Shown: positions 1 to 7,507 of the stretch, one piece after another | How the letters are laid out: each line of letters begins with the position of its first letter | Position numbering within the stretch: the first letter of the stretch is position 1 | Position numbers and translations under genes: made by a program | Origin: Rhizobium metallidurans | GTDB lineage: Bacteria; Pseudomonadota; Alphaproteobacteria; Rhizobiales; Rhizobiaceae | NCBI RefSeq assembly: GCF_014196505.1 | Contig: NZ_JACIDW010000006.1 | Span: forward strand, 124,001 to 188,000 | Direction: 5' to 3' | DNA length: 64,000 nucleotides | Notes under the pieces: generated by a model | Database searches by the model: none | The model's input: only the letters and a program-made list of their open reading frames with translations | Told to the model about the DNA's origin: nothing

Positions 1-42
1 CTCGGTCTGCATTGCGCCTGCCAATTCAATCTCCAGCGCCAT
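1..42 (-). CDS. Possible 5' end of an unidentified minus-strand gene (partial)
   Basis: An ATG on the minus strand at 42 opens a frame that stays open to the window edge and would begin MALEIELAGAMQ. Only 14 codons are visible, the ribosome binding site is not convincing and no family can be named. It could equally be chance. Confidence 0.2.
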   Translation of the reverse strand, partial: MALEIELAGAMQTE

Positions 43-214
43 CAACGCCGTGCAACACGGCTCGGGGCTCTTGTTATCCTAGTGGCCTTCATGTATAGGC
101 ACCGCATCCTAATGGGAAGCCGTAGCCAGAAGCGACTGCGGCTTCATTTATTCAATCGGTCCTCTTGTCGCAACGTGGTGCGTCAAATGGACGTGACATC
201 GCAGGAAGATTGTT

Positions 215-436
215 ATGAAGGCTGATATCCATCCCGACTACCACACCATCAAGGTGGTCATGACCGACGGCACCGAATACGAAACCCGCTCGACCTGGGG
301 TTCGGAAGGCGCCGTGATGAACCTCGAAATCGATTCCAAGTCGCACCCGGCCTGGACGGGCGGCAACCAGCAGCTCATGGACCGCGGCGGCCGCGTTTCC
401 AAGTTCAACAAGCGTTTCGGCGGCCTCGGCCTCTAA
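215..436 (+). CDS. rpmE: 50S ribosomal protein L31
   Basis: Component of the large ribosomal subunit at the intersubunit bridge. The 73-residue product begins [10 protein letters not shown] and carries the conserved TGG and KFNKRFG segments near the C-terminus, the usual length for L31. It contains no cysteine, so it is the zinc-independent (C-) form. The start has a purine-rich site (caggaag) about 7 bases upstream. It is a single-gene transcript, closed by the terminator at 464-488, facing convergently the rcdA gene. Confidence 0.97.
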   Translation: MKADIHPDYHTIKVVMTDGTEYETRSTWGSEGAVMNLEIDSKSHPAWTGGNQQLMDRGGRVSKFNKRFGGLGL

Positions 437-463
437 TCGCTGCTGTTGCACTGATTTCGAAGG

Positions 464-488
464 AGCCCTGCGAAAGCGGGGCTTTTTT
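464..488 (+). terminator. Intrinsic terminator of rpmE
   Basis: Stem AGCCCTGC / GCGGGGCT with a GAAA tetraloop, followed by a run of six T. It lies 28 bases after the rpmE stop codon. Confidence 0.93.
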
Positions 489-541
489 GCGTTTGGGATA
501 TGCTCGATCCGAACGTCTATCGCCGGCTCCCGTGCGGACAA

Positions 542-575
542 CAAAAAACCGGCCGCGCAGGGAACGCAGCCGGTT
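542..575 (-). terminator. Intrinsic terminator of rcdA
   Basis: Read on the minus strand, a stem built on AACCGGC / GCCGGTT runs into a run of T just after the rcdA stop codon. It is separate from the rpmE terminator, so the convergent genes each have their own. Confidence 0.85.
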
Positions 576-597
576 CATGTCGTCCACTTCGAATGGA

Positions 598-1113
598 TCA
601 GTTGTTGCCGAAGGCCGTCTGCAGCAGGCTGAGCTGAGCCTGGACGCTGTTCTGGTTGTCGGGCACGATCGGTGCTTCGTTCGGGCGGTAGATTTCGCGG
701 TCGAGCAGGGCGACGCGGTTCTGCAGGCGCAGCGAACGTTCGATCAGGTCGCGGAACGCTTCCGGCAGGTCGCCCCAGCCCGGCGCGTTGCGATCGACGT
801 TGAAGCCGTCGAGGCGAACCTTGTTCTTTTCGGCCAGAACCTGATCGCGCGACATCTCGCCATTGTTGACGGCGCGCTGCAGCAGGAGCCAGGAGGCCAT
901 CTGCATCAGGCGGGTGGTGAGGCGCATGGATTCCGCGGCGTAGAGAACCGATGCCATGCGCGGCAGAACCTTGGATGCGGTGCGGCCATTGCCATCCAGA
1001 TAGGCGGCGGTCTCTTCGACCAGCGACATGCCCTCGGCGTACAATGTCTTAAACTGCGACGATGCGGCGGCGCGTCCTGCAAAACTGATCGTGTTCAATC
1101 CAAGCTCTGACAT
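598..1113 (-). CDS. rcdA: DUF1465 family protein, RcdA-type regulator of CtrA degradation
   Basis: The 171-residue protein matches the DUF1465 family, whose Caulobacter member RcdA is an adaptor that helps deliver the cell-cycle regulator CtrA to the ClpXP protease. Recognisable stretches are SELGLNTISFAGRAA at the N-terminus and a helical core (VEETAAYLDGNGR, YAAESMRLTTRLMQMASWLL) ending in an acidic/polar disordered tail, as in RcdA. No signal peptide or membrane segment. The gene stands alone on the minus strand. Two TTAA-N7-TTAA CtrA boxes lie in the 380-base region upstream, so transcription by CtrA itself is likely, which would form a feedback loop. Family assignment is firm; the function is taken from Caulobacter and Sinorhizobium work. 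Confidence 0.9.
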   Translation of the reverse strand: MSELGLNTISFAGRAAASSQFKTLYAEGMSLVEETAAYLDGNGRTASKVLPRMASVLYAAESMRLTTRLMQMASWLLLQRAVNNGEMSRDQVLAEKNKVRLDGFNVDRNAPGWGDLPEAFRDLIERSLRLQNRVALLDREIYRPNEAPIVPDNQNSVQAQLSLLQTAFGNN

Positions 1114-1240
1114 CTAAGGGGTCCCTGTTGCACGCATCTACTTATTGATCAGGTAACGCCGGCCGATGCTAAAAGGTTTCACGGGCCCGCTTCAATGATT
1201 TTAAAGATGGTAGCTTTAGCCCAATAGCGCAAGGCGTTTC

Positions 1241-1255
1241 TTAATAAAGGGTTAA
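1241..1255 (-). promoter_or_regulatory. CtrA box upstream of rcdA
   Basis: TTAA, seven bases, TTAA, followed by C, the full consensus spacing for the response regulator CtrA. It lies 128 bases upstream of the rcdA start codon, between the gene and the DUF1192 terminator, so it can only serve rcdA. CtrA control of rcdA is reported for Sinorhizobium, as recalled. Confidence 0.7.
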
Positions 1256-1292
1256 CTTCCACAGTTTCGTGGTTTTCGTCCCCAGCCAATGC

Positions 1293-1321
1293 GAAAAAGG
1301 AGAGCCGCAAAAGCGGCTCTC
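1293..1321 (-). terminator. Intrinsic terminator downstream of the DUF1192 gene
   Basis: Perfect 9-bp stem GAGAGCCGC / GCGGCTCTC with a four-base loop. On the minus strand it is followed by CTTTTTC. It lies 170 bases past the DUF1192 stop codon, leaving room for a separate short transcript starting near 1420. Confidence 0.8.
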
Positions 1322-1419
1322 AAGGTAAAACAGGGAGAAAAATCAGACCAATTCACCGCATGGGAAACTGTCTGAGATCCAGAGCAAGTCCGGATGAGCA
1401 CATCAATACATTAGAAAGC

Positions 1420-1434
1420 TTAACGCCTCATTAA
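1420..1434. promoter_or_regulatory. Second TTAA-N7-TTAA CtrA-type box
   Basis: TTAA-CGCCTCA-TTAA with exact CtrA spacing. It lies just downstream of the DUF1192 gene and on the far side of the terminator from rcdA, so it probably does not act on rcdA directly. Its target is unclear; a short transcript ending at 1293 is one possibility. Confidence 0.55.
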
Positions 1435-1493
1435 GTGTGTGCCGAATTAACACTTGCGCGGTGGCTATAAATCAAATCCGGCCTCTCGGCGGA

Positions 1494-1685
1494 TCACGAT
1501 TTGAAGAGGTTTTCTGCAGCCAGTCTTCCCGATGCCTTGCGCGCCGCTTCCTGTTCGATGCGCGAAATCTCGGCTTTCAGCATGTCGATGCGCGCGTTCA
1601 GCTCGTCCACCGACATCATCGACAGGTCCATGCCGATCTCGTGATTCGCTTTCTTTTGTGGCCGGTCGTCATCCATCAAGCTCAT
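1494..1685 (-). CDS. DUF1192 family protein
   Basis: A 63-residue soluble protein with the DUF1192 pattern: an acidic/basic start (MSLMDDDRPQKK), then SVDELNARIDMLKAEISRIE, a short amphipathic helix likely to form a coiled coil, and a C-terminal AENLFKS. The start codon has a GGAGG site 7 bases upstream. It follows the MFS gene by 56 bases on the same strand and may be co-transcribed with it. The family is common in Rhizobiales and has no known function. Confidence 0.9.
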   Translation of the reverse strand: MSLMDDDRPQKKANHEIGMDLSMMSVDELNARIDMLKAEISRIEQEAARKASGRLAAENLFKS

Positions 1686-1741
1686 CTTCGGTCCTCCGTC
1701 CTCGTGCCGGCCGGGCCGCGCCCGGCCTTCCTCGCTTCACC

Positions 1742-3019
1742 TTATCGCGGCGCCGGCTCCATCGGCGGTTCTGATGTCTTGTTCTGTCCGCGATCGGCCA
1801 GCGACATGCCCTCGGGCGTCATCATCTGCGAGGTGGCCGTCGGGATGGTCGTGTAGGCGTCGCGGTCGCTGGCCGGAATGGCGGCGCGCATGCGGCTGCG
1901 AATGATCGCATAGGCGGTGATCAGCACATGGGCGAGCGCTGTTACCAGGAACAGTGCGTGCGGGTTGATCAACGACATCACGGGGCCACCAATCGTCGGG
2001 CCGATGATGGTGCCGATGCCGTAAAGCAGCAGCAGGCCGCCGGAGACCTTCACGAAGTCCTCCGACGAGGCATAGTCGTTGGCGTGGGCGACGGCGATCG
2101 GATAGAGCGTGTTGGCGACCGCGCCATAAAGCACCACGAGCGTGATGATGAAGACCGGCGAGGCGGGCTGGAATACGACGAGCATCAGGCCGGCGAGTGC
2201 CGCGATCGCCGACATGGCGGCGAGCACGTAGCGACGGTCGATGCGATCCGACAGGCGGCCGGCGGGAAGCTGCATGACCGCGCCGGCGAAGATGGTGGCG
2301 CTCATCATCACGGCGATCGAGGTGTCCGAGAGGCCGGCGCCGGCGCCGAACACGGCTCCCAGCGTGCCATAGGCGCCGTTGGCGATGCCAACAAGGAGAA
2401 TGCCGAGGCAGGAGACCGGCGAATTGCGATAGAGCGCCTTGAGATCGAGCTTCACGGCCTTCAGCGGCTGCGGCGAGGCGGCGGTCGACAGAAGCGTCGG
2501 CAGCATGGCGATGCAATAGAAGATGCCGCAGATCATGAAGAGAACGGGCGTGCGGACGTCCTCGAGCGGGATCATCATCTGGCCGGCGACGACGCCGATA
2601 AGGGTGATGGCGATATACAGCGAGAAGATCGCGCCGCGGCTTTCGTTGGTCGCCCGCTCGTTCAGCCAGCTCTCGATGATCATCGAGGTGCCGGCCGTGG
2701 CAAAGCCGGTGACGGCGCGCAGCAGCACCCACCAGACCGGATGAACGGCGATGCCGCTCACCAGCGCGATGATGGCGATGATCGATATGAAGCCGGAGAA
2801 GGCGCGCACATGGCCGACACGGCTGACCATGCGGGGCGCGACGAGGCAGCCGATGACGAAGCCGGCGGCCCATGAGGTGCCGAGCAGGCCGAGCGTGGTG
2901 GTCGCATAGCCTTCGAGATTGCCGCGGACGGGGAGGAGGATGCCCTGGAGGCCATTGCCCATGAACAGAAAAAGCGTGCCGAACAGAAGTGATGCGACGG
3001 ATAGAAGATTTCGTTTCAT
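1742..3019 (-). CDS. MFS transporter (YcaD-like)
   Basis: A 425-residue inner-membrane protein with about twelve hydrophobic helices, matching the major facilitator superfamily and most like the YcaD subgroup (SWAAGFVIGCLVAPRMVSRVGH in the first loop region, GRLSDRIDRR in the central loop). Substrate unknown; members are usually drug or metabolite exporters. The ATG at 3019 is preferred because GGGGGG lies 3-4 bases before it; an in-frame TTG five codons earlier has no such site. The C-terminal tail beyond the last helix is polar and probably cytoplasmic. Confidence 0.88.
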   Translation of the reverse strand: MKRNLLSVASLLFGTLFLFMGNGLQGILLPVRGNLEGYATTTLGLLGTSWAAGFVIGCLVAPRMVSRVGHVRAFSGFISIIAIIALVSGIAVHPVWWVLLRAVTGFATAGTSMIIESWLNERATNESRGAIFSLYIAITLIGVVAGQMMIPLEDVRTPVLFMICGIFYCIAMLPTLLSTAASPQPLKAVKLDLKALYRNSPVSCLGILLVGIANGAYGTLGAVFGAGAGLSDTSIAVMMSATIFAGAVMQLPAGRLSDRIDRRYVLAAMSAIAALAGLMLVVFQPASPVFIITLVVLYGAVANTLYPIAVAHANDYASSEDFVKVSGGLLLLYGIGTIIGPTIGGPVMSLINPHALFLVTALAHVLITAYAIIRSRMRAAIPASDRDAYTTIPTATSQMMTPEGMSLADRGQNKTSEPPMEPAPR

Positions 3020-3194
3020 TGGCCCCCCATGCAACTCGACTTAGTTACGCGAAGACATATGGCAGCCCGCGATGCCGCCCAGTCTCTGACATGTTGATTG
3101 TCTCCCCGAATGCCTTTACGGCGTATTTAGATACACTCGTCGCGCGAAATAATGTCCGTCCTGTGACATCAAGAACGTATGGAAAAATAAAGAC

Positions 3195-3359
3195 ATGACG
3201 AAGCTCATCGCGCTTCTGCTGATGCTTGCGATGGTCGTGCACCTGATCAAGCCGCTTGGTCTGCCGGGTCTGAGGAAGCGCGCCGATTTCTGGAAGATCG
3301 CGCTCTTTGCCTTCGCGATCTGGGCGGTCGCGCTTTTGGGGCGGGATCTGTTCGTTTAA
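3195..3359 (+). CDS. Small hypothetical membrane protein (54 residues)
   Basis: An ATG at 3195 opens a 55-codon frame with two hydrophobic segments: residues 4-16 (LIALLLMLAMVVH) and about 36-50 (KIALFAFAIWAVALLG), joined by a basic loop (GLPGLRKRADF). This two-helix layout suggests a small inner-membrane protein. It sits divergently from the MFS gene and convergently to the MarR gene. The ribosome binding site is weak and the family could not be named, but codon usage (strong G/C at third positions) agrees with real coding. Confidence 0.6.
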   Translation: MTKLIALLLMLAMVVHLIKPLGLPGLRKRADFWKIALFAFAIWAVALLGRDLFV

Positions 3360-3422
3360 CGGTCCGGGAGCGGTGCCGTTGGCAGGATCTGCTCGGCTTC
3401 GTCCCGTAACCTTACCGAAGCA

Positions 3423-3866
3423 TTATGCCGACCACGGATCGTCCGGCAGCGGGGTTTCCTCCTGGATGCTCCGGAGGATGCCGATCAGGCGTGGCGCCAT
3501 TTCGCGGATTTCCCTGAGGTGGATGGTCGTCAGCTGTCTGAGGACTGCTTCGGCCTGGTCCGTCAGGATGAGCGTCTGGCGGCGGCGGTCGTTGGGGTCG
3601 GCGCGGCGGCTGACGTAGCCGGCGGTTTCCAGCCGCCCGACGAGTTCGGTCGCCGTATGCGGCGCGATGATCAGCCTTTCGGCGAGCAGGCCGACGGTCA
3701 TCGGATCGGGGGAGCGGTGTCCCTTGATGGCGAGCAGCGCCTGATGCTGCTGGGCGGGCAGGCCGGCTTCGAGCGCGGCCGAGGCGCTGAAGTCCATGAA
3801 GCGGCGTAGCGTGTGGCGAAGGTTCGCGAGCGCTTCGTAATCCTCCTCCGTCAGGTCGTCCCGCAT
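3423..3866 (-). CDS. MarR family transcriptional regulator
   Basis: A 147-residue winged-helix repressor. The core has the MarR pattern: a first helix with LRHTLRRFMDFSASAALEAG, the LTVQQ-like segment LPAQQHQALLAIKG, the recognition helix region APHTATELVGRLETAGYV and the wing SRRADPNDRRRQTLILT with the conserved DxRxR. ATG at 3866 is chosen because AAGGA lies seven bases upstream; a longer frame begins 23 codons earlier without such a site. It is divergent from the ClC channel gene, and a 19-base palindrome between them is the likely operator. The ligand is unknown. Confidence 0.9.
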   Translation of the reverse strand: MRDDLTEEDYEALANLRHTLRRFMDFSASAALEAGLPAQQHQALLAIKGHRSPDPMTVGLLAERLIIAPHTATELVGRLETAGYVSRRADPNDRRRQTLILTDQAEAVLRQLTTIHLREIREMAPRLIGILRSIQEETPLPDDPWSA

Positions 3867-3992
3867 CGCCACATCCTTCCGTCGATACCCGTGAAAATCA
3901 GGGCGATCTCTACCCGTTATCGCTGTCATCCGCAAAGCCCCGCGGCGCGCGGGCGGACCACCGTATCGGGCATGAACGCGGGCGTCTTGATT

Positions 3993-4011
3993 TATATCGT
4001 ATTACGATATA
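3993..4011. promoter_or_regulatory. Palindromic operator between the MarR and ClC genes
   Basis: Perfect inverted repeat with 9-base arms around one base: TATATCGTA-T-TACGATATA. It lies 36 bases before the ClC start codon and 126 bases before the marR start codon. MarR-type dimers bind such A/T-rich palindromes, so it is probably the operator of the adjacent regulator and may control both genes. Confidence 0.75.
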
Positions 4012-4047
4012 TTTGAGCGCGCAGACAAACACCAGACAGGATCGACG

Positions 4048-5850
4048 ATGCCCCCCAAGTCTCTTCCGCCCGATACTTCATCCAATGTTGCCTCGCTTGC
4101 GCCGCGCCGCGCGGCCGGTGATTTCACCACCGACAAGCGCGTTCTGGCGCTGACCTTGATGGCTGTCGTCGTCGGCACGGGCGGCGCGTTCGCGGCATGG
4201 CTGCTGGTCAGCCTGATCTCGCTCGTCTCCAATATCGTCTGGTTCGGAAAGTTCAGCCTCGTTGCCGAAAGCCTGGCGAATGCGCGACCTTCGCTGTGGA
4301 TGCTTGTCGTTCCCGTTATCGGCGGCCTGGTCATCGGCTTGATGGCGCGCTTCGGTTCGGAGAAGATCAGGGGGCACGGCATCCCTGAAGCCATCGAGGC
4401 GATCCTGATCGGCGGAAGCCGGATGTCGCCGAAGGTGGCGGTGCTGAAGCCGCTGTCGTCGGCGATTTCGATCGGTACCGGCGGTCCGTTCGGGGCCGAA
4501 GGTCCGATCATCATGACCGGCGGAGCGATCGGCTCGCTGTTCGCGCAGTGCTTCGAGATGAGTTCTGCGGAGCGCAAGTCGCTGCTGGTCGCGGGTGCGG
4601 CCGCCGGCATGACCGCGATCTTCGGTACGCCGATCGCGGCACTTCTGCTCGCGGTCGAGCTGCTTTTGTTCGAATGGAAGCCGAGAAGCTTCATTCCGGT
4701 CGCCGTGGCCGTGTGCGTATCGGCCTGCTGGCGGCCGGCTCTGTTCGGCGCCGGTCCGCTGTTTCCCGTGCAGTTCGCCATGAACCTGCCCTGGTGGGGG
4801 ATCGCCTTGTGCGCCGGGCTCGGCATTCTCACCGGGTTCGGCTCGGGTCTCCTGACCGTGCTCCTCTACAAGGTCGAGGACCTGTTCGAGGCCTTGCCCA
4901 TCCACTGGATGTGGTGCCCGGCGATCGGCGGGTTGTTCATCGGGATCGGCGGGCTGATCGAACCGCGCGCGCTCGGTGTCGGCTACGACATCATCGAGGA
5001 TCTGCTGCACAGCAACGTGCTTCCGGCCGCCGTTCTCACCATCCTCGCCGTGAAGGTGGCGATCTGGCTGATCGCGCTCTCCTCCGGCACGTCGGGTGGC
5101 GTGCTGGCGCCGCTGCTCATTTTCGGCGGCGCGATCGGCTGGTTGGCGGGGCTGTTTCTGCCGGGCGACCAGGGTTTCTGGGCGCTGATCGGCATGGCGG
5201 CGATGATGGGCGGCACGATGCGCGCGCCGCTGACCGGAACCTTCTTCGCGGTCGAGCTGACGGGAGACCTGTCGGCGCTCCTGCCCCTGCTTGCCGCCAC
5301 GGTGTCCGCCTATGCGGTGACGGTGCTTGTGCTCCGGCGGTCGATCCTGACGGAAAAGATCGCCCGGCGCGGCCAGCACATCACGCGCGAATACGGCATC
5401 GACCCGTTCGAGCTGACACGCGCCCGCGACATCATGATCGTGGATGTCGACGTGCTTTCCTCGCGCCAGACGGTGGGGGAGGTGAAGACCTTCTTCGAGA
5501 CGGCCGAGAAGACGCACCGCGTCTATCCCGTCGTCACCGACCAGCGTGTGCTGCTCGGCATGGTCTCACGCGCCGACGTGCTGCGGTGGCAACAGGAGGG
5601 CGTGGCGCCGGACATGAGCATTGCCGACGCGACCTCGGACGCTGACATCGCCTATGCGCTTGCCGATGACACGGTCGGGCACGTTACCGATATCATGCTG
5701 AATTCGGGGGAAGGGCGCATCCCCGTCATCGACCCGCAGACGAAGCGGCTGGTCGGGCTGATCGCGCGCAAGGACCTGCTGCACCTCCGGCATTCCTTCA
5801 AGACGAGCGAGACCGAACGCCGGCCCTATCTGTTTTCAAACGCGGCGTAG
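4048..5850 (+). CDS. ClC-type chloride channel/transporter with C-terminal CBS domains
   Basis: A 600-residue membrane protein of the ClC family. Motifs along the chain: GHGIP (109-113, the GSGIP selectivity loop with His in place of Ser), GAEGP (149-153) carrying the gating glutamate E151, and GTSGGVLAP (347-355, the GxFxP loop with Leu in place of Phe). Two CBS domains follow at about 460-580 in the cytoplasm and may bind nucleotides. The Ser-to-His change at the anion site makes the transported anion uncertain. It is divergent from the MarR gene and ends at a hairpin shared with the convergent CLC-F gene. Family certain, transport mode not. Confidence 0.9.
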   Translation: MPPKSLPPDTSSNVASLAPRRAAGDFTTDKRVLALTLMAVVVGTGGAFAAWLLVSLISLVSNIVWFGKFSLVAESLANARPSLWMLVVPVIGGLVIGLMARFGSEKIRGHGIPEAIEAILIGGSRMSPKVAVLKPLSSAISIGTGGPFGAEGPIIMTGGAIGSLFAQCFEMSSAERKSLLVAGAAAGMTAIFGTPIAALLLAVELLLFEWKPRSFIPVAVAVCVSACWRPALFGAGPLFPVQFAMNLPWWGIALCAGLGILTGFGSGLLTVLLYKVEDLFEALPIHWMWCPAIGGLFIGIGGLIEPRALGVGYDIIEDLLHSNVLPAAVLTILAVKVAIWLIALSSGTSGGVLAPLLIFGGAIGWLAGLFLPGDQGFWALIGMAAMMGGTMRAPLTGTFFAVELTGDLSALLPLLAATVSAYAVTVLVLRRSILTEKIARRGQHITREYGIDPFELTRARDIMIVDVDVLSSRQTVGEVKTFFETAEKTHRVYPVVTDQRVLLGMVSRADVLRWQQEGVAPDMSIADATSDADIAYALADDTVGHVTDIMLNSGEGRIPVIDPQTKRLVGLIARKDLLHLRHSFKTSETERRPYLFSNAA

Positions 5851-5866
5851 CCGATGCAAACATAGC

Positions 5867-5903
5867 CGCCCGTCACGCATCGCGTGGCGGGCGTTCTTAT
5901 TTT
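5867..5903 (+). terminator. Terminator between the two convergent ClC-family genes
   Basis: Stem GCCCGTCACGC / GCGTGGCGGGC (one G-U pair) with a three-base loop, followed on the plus strand by a T-rich tract. It ends 2 bases before the stop codon of the convergent gene and may stop transcripts from both sides. Confidence 0.8.
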
Positions 5904-5904
5904 C

Positions 5905-7263
5905 CTACTTCTCGACCCCATCGATAGCCGGCCCCTTCCGCTCCCTGATATGGCGAAGCGAAACGCCTGATGGGATGGTGCCGATGGCGCGGCGTTTCGG
6001 CACGCCGAGGCGCTGGGCCAGATAGATGCTCGAATGGCCGCTGCAGAGATAGGCGAGGAAGCAGGCGACGGCGAGGTAGACGGCGTGGGTGGCGCCGAAG
6101 AGCTCGATGCCCATGATCATGCAGGCGAGCGGCGTGTTGGTGGCGCCCGCGAAGATCGCGACGAAGCCGAGCCCGGCGAAGAGATCGGACGGCGCGCCCA
6201 GGAGGGCCGCCAGCGCATTGCCGAGCGCGGCGCCGATGAAGAACAGCGGCGTCACCTCGCCGCCCTTGAAGCCGGCGCTCAGCGTGACGATGGTAAAGAG
6301 CGCCTTCCATAACCAGCTCCAGTAATCGACGGCGCCGGGCGCGAAGAAGCCCGGTATCGTCGGGTCGGCGACATTTGGCGACCAGACGCCGAGGCCGAGA
6401 TAGGCGCGGGTACCCAGCAGATGGACGAGGCCGATGACGATCAGCCCGGCGAGAACGGGACGCAGCGGCGCGTAGGGCAGGCGCTTCCTGAACAGCGCGG
6501 AGGCGGCGTGGGAGAGCTCGGCGAAGGATTTCGCGGCAAGCCCGAAGATGACGCCTGCGACCGCGACCTTCAGCAGCAGGATCGCGTCGAGACGGAAGAC
6601 ATCGGCGGAGGCGTCGGCGAGATAGGCGATGTGGTAATGCGTGTGCTCGATGCCCCAGGCCTGGGTGGTCCAGTCGCCGGTGATCGATGCCATCAGGCAG
6701 GGGATCAGCGCCTCGTATTGCATGCGGCCGATGGTCAGCACTTCGAGCGCGAATATGGCGCCGGCGATCGGCGTGCCGAACACCGCGCCGAACCCGGCCG
6801 CGACGCCGCCCATGAGGAGAATTCGGACATCGGCGGGTGAGAGGCGGAAGAGCTTCGCGACGGCGCTGGCGACGCTGCCGCCGAGCTGCACCGCTGTGCC
6901 TTCGCGGCCGGCGGAGCCGCCGAAGAGATGGGTGGCGATGGTGGAAACGAGGATGAGCGGCGCCATGCGCAGGGGAACGCCGGCGCCGGGCTCGTGGATC
7001 TGGTCGACGATGAGGTTGTTGCCGCCTTCGGCCGATTTCCCGAATTTCTGGTAGACCAAGACCATGAAAAAGCCGGCGACGGGCAGGCCGTAGAGCAGCC
7101 AGGGATGATCGAAGCGGGTCCGGGTCGCGATATCGAGCGCCCAGAGGAAGAAAGCGCAGAACGAGCCCACGACGATCGCCATCGGAACGATGACGGCGAT
7201 CCACTTGCCGATGTCGCGAAGCTGGCGGAGACGGATGCCGAAAATGTCGGAGAAGGCGATCAT
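5905..7263 (-). CDS. CLC-F type fluoride/proton antiporter
   Basis: A 452-residue ClC-superfamily protein that belongs to the fluoride-exporting CLC-F branch. Diagnostic segments are [14 protein letters not shown] (79-92, Asn where chloride transporters have the selectivity Ser), [15 protein letters not shown] (115-129, with gating glutamate E121) and [15 protein letters not shown] in the C-terminal half. There are no CBS domains. Its job is to expel fluoride that enters as HF. A fluoride riboswitch lies about 95 bases upstream (7357-7427), which strongly supports the substrate. The ATG has GGGGG upstream and overlaps the stop of a possible 22-codon leader ORF. Convergent with the CBS-domain ClC gene. 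Confidence 0.92.
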   Translation of the reverse strand: MIAFSDIFGIRLRQLRDIGKWIAVIVPMAIVVGSFCAFFLWALDIATRTRFDHPWLLYGLPVAGFFMVLVYQKFGKSAEGGNNLIVDQIHEPGAGVPLRMAPLILVSTIATHLFGGSAGREGTAVQLGGSVASAVAKLFRLSPADVRILLMGGVAAGFGAVFGTPIAGAIFALEVLTIGRMQYEALIPCLMASITGDWTTQAWGIEHTHYHIAYLADASADVFRLDAILLLKVAVAGVIFGLAAKSFAELSHAASALFRKRLPYAPLRPVLAGLIVIGLVHLLGTRAYLGLGVWSPNVADPTIPGFFAPGAVDYWSWLWKALFTIVTLSAGFKGGEVTPLFFIGAALGNALAALLGAPSDLFAGLGFVAIFAGATNTPLACMIMGIELFGATHAVYLAVACFLAYLCSGHSSIYLAQRLGVPKRRAIGTIPSGVSLRHIRERKGPAIDGVEK

Positions 7264-7328
7264 AGCCCAACCCCCTGATGAGGGGCGGCATCGCCGGCGA
7301 TCTGTGATGACAATGAGACTTCGAACAT
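7260..7328 (-). CDS. Possible leader peptide ORF overlapping the CLC-F start
   Basis: A 22-codon frame starting at ATG 7328 and ending in a TGA that overlaps the CLC-F ATG in the pattern ATGA. It begins [12 protein letters not shown]. An AAAGGG tract lies 7 bases before its start. If translated, it would couple ribosome arrival to the transporter start, downstream of the fluoride riboswitch. The peptide has no recognised family, and the overlap may be chance. Confidence 0.4.
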   Translation of the reverse strand: MFEVSLSSQIAGDAAPHQGVGL

Positions 7329-7356
7329 GACTCTACCCTTTCGCGCGATGGCAAAT

Positions 7357-7427
7357 GAAGTAGGAGTCATCGGCTTCGTCGGGGAAGCGGTTCAGCCTTT
7401 TCTGGCCTCGGCAGAATCCATTGCCGA
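7357..7427 (-). ncRNA. Fluoride riboswitch (crcB motif)
   Basis: Read on the minus strand, the segment carries the crcB-motif landmarks in order: GGCAATGG-A-TTCTGCC (7425-7410, the GGNGATGG...CC first helix), a short extra hairpin, AACCGCTTC (7392-7384) closing on GAAGC, and the conserved 3' end CGATGACTCCTAC (consensus CTGATGACNCCTAC), which forms the pseudoknot. The Pseudomonas syringae element has the same succession AACCGCTGC...GCAGCTGATGATGCCTAC. It sits in the 5' leader of the CLC-F gene, the standard genetic context. It would allow expression when fluoride is bound. Confidence 0.9.
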
Positions 7428-7507
7428 TACGAGGGGTGATATCGCTCGCGACGGATCACTGTCAAGCGCGGGGGAGCGTCGATCCGTCCTCTTCAAGCGT
7501 GCTGCGC

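Larger units (their letters stand above)
1114..1493. other. Intergenic region between DUF1192 gene and rcdA
   Basis: No ORF with a credible start is seen. The region holds two TTAA-N7-TTAA boxes (1241-1255 and 1420-1434) and, between them, a minus-strand terminator hairpin (1293-1321). The rcdA promoter must lie in the part below 1293. The stretch from about 1420 down to 1293 could encode a short minus-strand transcript. Confidence 0.6.

Noticed and set aside
7264..7305. CTGATGA near the CLC-F start as the fluoride riboswitch
   Set aside because: The match is on the plus strand, opposite to the transporter gene. The full motif set is found further upstream on the correct strand at 7357-7427.
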